64,000 nt of DNA from Phycisphaerales bacterium (GTDB taxonomy: Bacteria; Planctomycetota; Phycisphaerae; UBA1845; UTPLA1), in assembly GCA_020639075.1 (NCBI GenBank), contig JACKHI010000001.1, positions 5,208,001 to 5,272,000 on the forward strand. Reading direction: 5' to 3'. A program made the translations under genes and the position numbers. The notes beneath the pieces were generated by a model. It had not been told where the DNA came from and searched no databases. It was given only the letters and a program-made list of their open reading frames with translations. Positions 60,966 through 64,000 of this stretch are shown in pieces. Position 1 is the stretch's first letter. Each line of letters begins with the position of its first letter.

Positions 60966-61823
60966 ATGACGACGACACACGCAGACACGATTCCCGTTCA
61001 TGTTGGCCATTCGCCCGATCCCGACGACGCGTTCATGTTCTACGCGTTGGCGAAGGAGCTGATCGACACGCGGCCCTACGTCTTCACGCACGAGATGGCG
61101 GACATCGAGACGCTGAATCAGCGGGCGCTCAAGGGTGAGTTAGAGGTTTCAGCGATCTCGATTCACAGCTATCCGTATGTCATGGACAAGTATGCGCTGC
61201 TCAGCTGCGGTTGCAGCATGGGCGACGGGTATGGCCCCATGATCGTGACAAAGTCGTCGGCGACGTTGGCGTCCATGAAGGGCAAGACGATTGCGGTTCC
61301 CGGCGAGCGCACGACGGCATTCCTCGCGTTGAACCTGTGTCTTGGGAAGGGGAACTTCAAGCACAAGGTCGTCATGTTCGACGAGATTCCCGAGGCCGTG
61401 TTGTCGGGCGATGTGGACGCCGGATTGATCATTCACGAGGGGCAGATCACGTATGAGCGCGACGGGCTGCATCTCGTCGTCGATCTCGCGAAGTGGTGGG
61501 GGGAGCAGACGGGGTTGCCGTTGCCGCTGGGCGGAAACGTCGTTCGTCGCGATCTCGGTCCCAAGCGGATGAGCGAGATATCGAAGCATCTGAAGCATGC
61601 GATTGAGTTCGCGCTGAAGGATCGCGAGAAGGCGGTCGCGTATGCGCTGGAGTTCGGCCGAGGGTTGGATACTGACCTGACGGATAAGTTCGTGGGAATG
61701 TACGTGAACGACTGGACAGTCGACTATGGCGAGCGCGGTCGCAAGGCGGTGCGGGAGTTGCTGAAGCGCGGGCATGCGGCGGGGTTGGTTCCGGATGCGG
61801 GAGAGATTGAATTTGTTGAGTAA
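60966..61823 (+). CDS. mqnD: 1,4-dihydroxy-6-naphthoate synthase (MqnD)
   Basis: 285 residues from the ATG at 60966; an upstream extension in the frame is not conserved. It begins VHVGHSPDPDDAFMFYAL, the MqnD hallmark, and has the periplasmic-binding-protein-like fold with MADIETLNQRAL, EVSAISIHSYPYV, GDGYGPMIVTKS and DAGLIIHEGQITY (catalytic His). It makes 1,4-dihydroxy-6-naphthoate in the futalosine route to menaquinone, so respiration probably uses menaquinone made this way. Other mqn genes are not in the window. Confidence 0.93.
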   Translation: MTTTHADTIPVHVGHSPDPDDAFMFYALAKELIDTRPYVFTHEMADIETLNQRALKGELEVSAISIHSYPYVMDKYALLSCGCSMGDGYGPMIVTKSSATLASMKGKTIAVPGERTTAFLALNLCLGKGNFKHKVVMFDEIPEAVLSGDVDAGLIIHEGQITYERDGLHLVVDLAKWWGEQTGLPLPLGGNVVRRDLGPKRMSEISKHLKHAIEFALKDREKAVAYALEFGRGLDTDLTDKFVGMYVNDWTVDYGERGRKAVRELLKRGHAAGLVPDAGEIEFVE

Positions 61824-61900
61824 GGGGTGTGAATTCGCGGCGTGCCGACGTGGCTCCCGGCATGCCGACGTTTGGAGTTAGACTGTCCGGCCATTCCGCC

Positions 61901-62009
61901 GCCCTTTCAGGGCTAAACCCGAGGAAGAAAACGCTAACCACGGGTTGCGCTCCGACCGCCGTGCGGTCTCCGCTTCACCCGTGGCTAAAGACTGTCGCTC
62001 CTTCGGAGC
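61901..62009 (+). repeat. Composite palindrome, copy 2
   Basis: Hairpin GCCCT-TTC-AGGGC (61901-61913) is followed by a 24-nt spacer and a two-tier hairpin. The outer stem is CCACGGGT/ACCCGTGG (61938-61945 with 61977-61984). The internal loops are TGCGCTCC and TCCGCTTC. The inner stem is GACCGC/GCGGTC with loop CGT. A 12-nt linker leads to GCTCC-TTC-GGAGC (61997-62009). Confidence 0.85.
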
Positions 62010-62117
62010 TGTGTCGGCCTTGGAAACACTGGCGTTTACGACGGTTCTGCAAATCGGAAATCCTCACTCGAATTCCCGGACAGCCTCAGCTTGGGGGGCG
62101 GCATGGCACTCCGGCGT

Positions 62118-62309
62118 GATAGACGATTGATCGCGTGGGTACGGGCATGCCGACCTTGGGGGTCGGCATGGCACCCGACGCGATAGACGATTGAATGCGT
62201 GGGTACGAACATGCCGACCTTTGGGGTCGGCATGGCACCCGACGCGATAGACGATTGAATGCGTGGGTACGAGCATACCGACCTTTGGGGTCGGCATAGC
62301 ACCCGACGA
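62118..62309 (+). repeat. Three tandem 64-bp units, each carrying a type-A palindrome
   Basis: Units at 62118-62181, 62182-62245 and 62246-62309. Each contains GATAGACGATTGA, GCGTGGGTACG and a type-A hairpin with the GCACCCGACG tail. The third unit has A for G in both CATG ends (CATACC and GCATAG). They are contiguous, with no spacers. Confidence 0.9.
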
Positions 62310-62395
62310 CCGGAGTACGCTGGTGGTCTGCACGGCTTGAGAGCAGTGGCACCATGTGTGACGACTTGGGGAGGCGTCATGGCTACCCGGCACGA

Positions 62396-62746
62396 TTAGC
62401 CGAGTTCGCCGCCTTCGATCTGGACGCTGGTGAGTCCCATCGTCACGTTGTCGCAGAATTCGAAGATCTTATCGAGGCCCGTGACGAGGAAGACGCCCCA
62501 GACGCTGGTGGCGATGCCGCAGAGCTTGAGCTTCCCTGGGGGCGTGCTCTGGACGAGCTTTCGGATCTTGAGAAGTTTGGCGATGTTTGACGAGTTGAGG
62601 AACCGGACTTCGGAGAGGTCCAGGACGCAGTGGCATCCTGGGCGGGTCTCCAGCATCTCTTCCAGGAGATTCGTATCTTCCGAGAATGCCGGATCGTCCT
62701 GCAGTTCGCCGACGATGATGTTTTCAGACCATTCCTTGACTGGCAT
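62396..62746 (-). CDS. STAS-domain protein (anti-sigma factor antagonist-like)
   Basis: 116 residues, one STAS domain. CVLDLSEVRFLNSSNIAKLLKIRK contains the SpoIIAA-type loop with Ser residues available for phosphorylation (LNSSN). KLKLCGIATSVWGVFLVTGLDKIFEF follows the usual sheet-helix order. Such proteins bind anti-sigma kinases (partner switching). No kinase or sigma factor gene is adjacent. Confidence 0.87.
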   Translation of the reverse strand: MPVKEWSENIIVGELQDDPAFSEDTNLLEEMLETRPGCHCVLDLSEVRFLNSSNIAKLLKIRKLVQSTPPGKLKLCGIATSVWGVFLVTGLDKIFEFCDNVTMGLTSVQIEGGELG

Positions 62747-62860
62747 AGCGGGACTCGTCCATCCGGTCGTTTGGAAACCGGCTCGTTGTTGTCGTCGTGT
62801 CTGAGTCGCGGCAACTTCGCCGCCATTGGCGATTGACGGTAAAGGTTGCCCCCGGACGTG

Positions 62861-63304
62861 TCAATCTGGGGGGGCTGATGTGGGAAAACGGAGCAGATGG
62901 CGCATCCGCTGAATCGTTTTCACGCCGATTCCCTTGACGACAAGGAGATCCTCAGGCCGTTGGAATGCGGGCCGGCGCTCGCCGGGCTCCCGCTGCTCGC
63001 GGGTTTCGATAATGCGTTTCGCGACGGATTCGCCCAGACCGGGAAGAAGTGCGAGTTCCGCCCACGTTGCGGTATTCGGGTCGATCCCGATGGCTGCGGC
63101 AGCGATCGGCGGATTCGGATTTTCGTTTGCATTCTCAAGAGGCGTGGCGGCAACGGGCGATTCCATGATGAGCGACAGAATCGCGACTGTCAGTAGGACG
63201 AGCGTGCTGGCGAAAGCGACGAGGCAATGAATGCGCCGGATTGCGGCAGTAGCCGAATTGCCCCGATAATCGGCGGTTGCTGGATTGGCGGCCGACTCGG
63301 TCAT
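62861..63304 (-). CDS. Membrane-anchored helix-hairpin-helix protein (ComEA-like)
   Basis: 147 residues from the ATG at 63304. A single membrane segment (HCLVAFASTLVLLTVAILSL) is followed by a Pro/Asn linker and a tandem HhH domain: DPNTATWAELALLPGLGESVAKRIIETRE, then FQRPEDLLVVKGIGVKTIQRM. This is the ComEA/Tex-like DNA-binding arrangement, used in DNA uptake by competent bacteria. No comEC is in view, so competence is possible but unproven. It diverges from the GT2 gene with a 52-base gap. Confidence 0.87.
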   Translation of the reverse strand: MTESAANPATADYRGNSATAAIRRIHCLVAFASTLVLLTVAILSLIMESPVAATPLENANENPNPPIAAAAIGIDPNTATWAELALLPGLGESVAKRIIETREQREPGERRPAFQRPEDLLVVKGIGVKTIQRMRHLLRFPTSAPPD

Positions 63305-63356
63305 TGGAATATAGCGTGCCGCGAAATGACGGAATCGGCAAGTTGCGAGGAGCGTC

Positions 63357-64000
63357 GTGGGAAAGCAGCGACGGCGACAACCATCTCGATATGCTAACGC
63401 CTGCGGCCGGATCGGGTCCGGACTTGAGGATGAGCTGCGGGTACAAGTCGGCGAGCAACGTCTGGTGAACACGGCACAGCGACAACTCGAGGCGCGATCG
63501 GCCGCCGACTGCGACGCCGGAAGGGGGTCGCGCATTGCGATTTTCGTCGGCGTGGCGGTGTTGGTTCTCGCCGTTTTGCGACAGGACAGTTTCTGGCATG
63601 CGTACGGCAGCGGTTCGTCTTCGGCAGTTCGCTGGATTGCCGGAGTCTATGCGGCCGTCATGCTCGGCGCATTCGCGTGGCGGATTGTGTTGTGGCTGCG
63701 ATATCGGGCCGATGCACCGGTCAACGACGATGTATTGCCGCGCATTTCCGTCGTGATTCCCGCATACAACGAAGGACCCATGGTTCGAGAGGCGATTCTC
63801 TCGGCGGCACGGAGCGACATCCCGCGGGACCGACTGGAGATCATTGCGGTTGACGATGGAAGCGACGACGACACATGGCGTCATATTCGCGAGGCGGCCT
63901 CCCGTGCGCCGGCTGGTGTTCAGTTGGTCACGCATCGACTTCCTGAGAATCGCGGGAAACGCGAGGCGTTGTCGGCGGGGTTTGCGATGGCGTCTGGCGA
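63357..64000 (+). CDS. Glycosyltransferase family 2 synthase (3' end outside window)
   Basis: At least 214 residues, running off the window edge. The start is a GTG at 63357 with GAGGAG 4 bases upstream; stop codons lie just before in the same frame. A basic N terminus leads to two membrane segments (IFVGVAVLVLAVL and WIAGVYAAVMLGAFAW), then the GT-A start: ISVVIPAYNEGPMVREAILSA, IIAVDDGSDDDTW and NRGKREALSAGF. The membrane helices before the GT-A domain, and KREAL, point to a processive synthase (chitin/hyaluronan/cellulose-type). The product is unknown. Confidence 0.85.
   Translation, partial: MGKQRRRQPSRYANACGRIGSGLEDELRVQVGEQRLVNTAQRQLEARSAADCDAGRGSRIAIFVGVAVLVLAVLRQDSFWHAYGSGSSSAVRWIAGVYAAVMLGAFAWRIVLWLRYRADAPVNDDVLPRISVVIPAYNEGPMVREAILSAARSDIPRDRLEIIAVDDGSDDDTWRHIREAASRAPAGVQLVTHRLPENRGKREALSAGFAMASG

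Larger units (their letters stand above)
61824..62395. other. Intergenic palindrome field after mqnD
   Basis: These 572 bases include a half type-A element (61860), composite palindrome copy 2 (61901-61984), a TTC-triloop hairpin (61997-62009), the three 64-bp tandem units (62118-62309) and a decayed type-B element (62331-62353). No gene is seen. Confidence 0.75.

Noticed and set aside
61938..61984. Integron attC site
   Set aside because: The two-tier fold is superficially similar, but there is no RYYYAAC/GTTRRRY pair of core sites, no extrahelical-base pattern, no cassette-like gene series and no integrase.
62118..62309. CRISPR array
   Set aside because: The 64-bp units are contiguous and internally palindromic, with no variable spacers.
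1..64000. tRNA or rRNA genes
   Set aside because: I looked for T-arm GGTTCGAATCC-type motifs and rRNA landmarks in intergenic regions and found none convincing. A tRNAscan-SE and Infernal run would settle it.

Overview
The window looks like chromosomal DNA of a GC-rich planctomycete, most likely from the Phycisphaerae side of Planctomycetota; this is inferred from gene content, not from a marker tree. Pointers are large secreted proteins with thrombospondin type 3, dockerin and Cys-rich CTDC-type repeats, an Asn/Asp low-complexity lipoprotein, a type II pseudopilin, a sigma-54 two-component system, and a didermic envelope with peptidoglycan (rodA, PBP2, mreD, lnt, lpxD). I recognised no rRNA, tRNA or CRISPR array.

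Layout. 1-9.6 kb (minus): an incomplete thrombospondin-type-3 surface protein, then an envelope operon read lnt, HEAT lipoprotein, mreD, mrdA, rodA. 9.8-11.5 kb (plus): a GNAT acetyltransferase and aldose 1-epimerase. 11.5-12.1 kb: hairpin-rich intergenic DNA. 12.1-19.3 kb (minus): a four-haem di-haem-oxidoreductase-like lipoprotein, a propeller/CTDC/dockerin surface lipoprotein, a phosphohexomutase and a small conserved protein. 19.3-22 kb: an orphan histidine kinase, a PilZ protein and a GT2 glycosyltransferase. 22.4-32.3 kb (plus): the Asn/Asp lipoprotein, an STT3-like membrane protein, a histidine kinase/NtrC pair translationally coupled to a dockerin protein, and a pseudopilin. 32.4-36.4 kb: an autoregulated ArsR-SRPBCC operon followed by DUF1801, AlkD-like, AAC(6')-like and hydrolase genes. 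36.8-49.9 kb: a CLCA-like metalloprotease, glutamate dehydrogenase, an ICMT-like methyltransferase, lpxD, a GT39-like protein, folD, a two-gene island, truD and rnc. 50.2-51.7 kb: an IS110-family element. 51.9-64 kb: MmgE/PrpD, a metallo-beta-lactamase-fold enzyme, a polysaccharide O-acetylation pair (SGNH plus MBOAT), a SprA-like protein, a CoA-binding protein, a secreted lipoprotein, mqnD, a STAS protein, an HhH protein and an incomplete GT2 synthase.

The most unusual content is between genes. From about 11.6 to 62.4 kb the intergenic spaces hold several families of short palindromes whose stems change by compensatory substitution. Families that differ in stem sequence share a GGCACCC-type tail. 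Every copy I scored points the same way on the plus strand, whatever the direction of the flanking genes. A composite element (TTC-triloop hairpin, 23-24 nt spacer, two-tier 45-47 nt hairpin, then another TTC-triloop hairpin) occurs three times with almost no primary-sequence identity. In one copy the IS110-family element appears to sit in the short linker between the last two hairpins. This is the best candidate here for an undescribed system.
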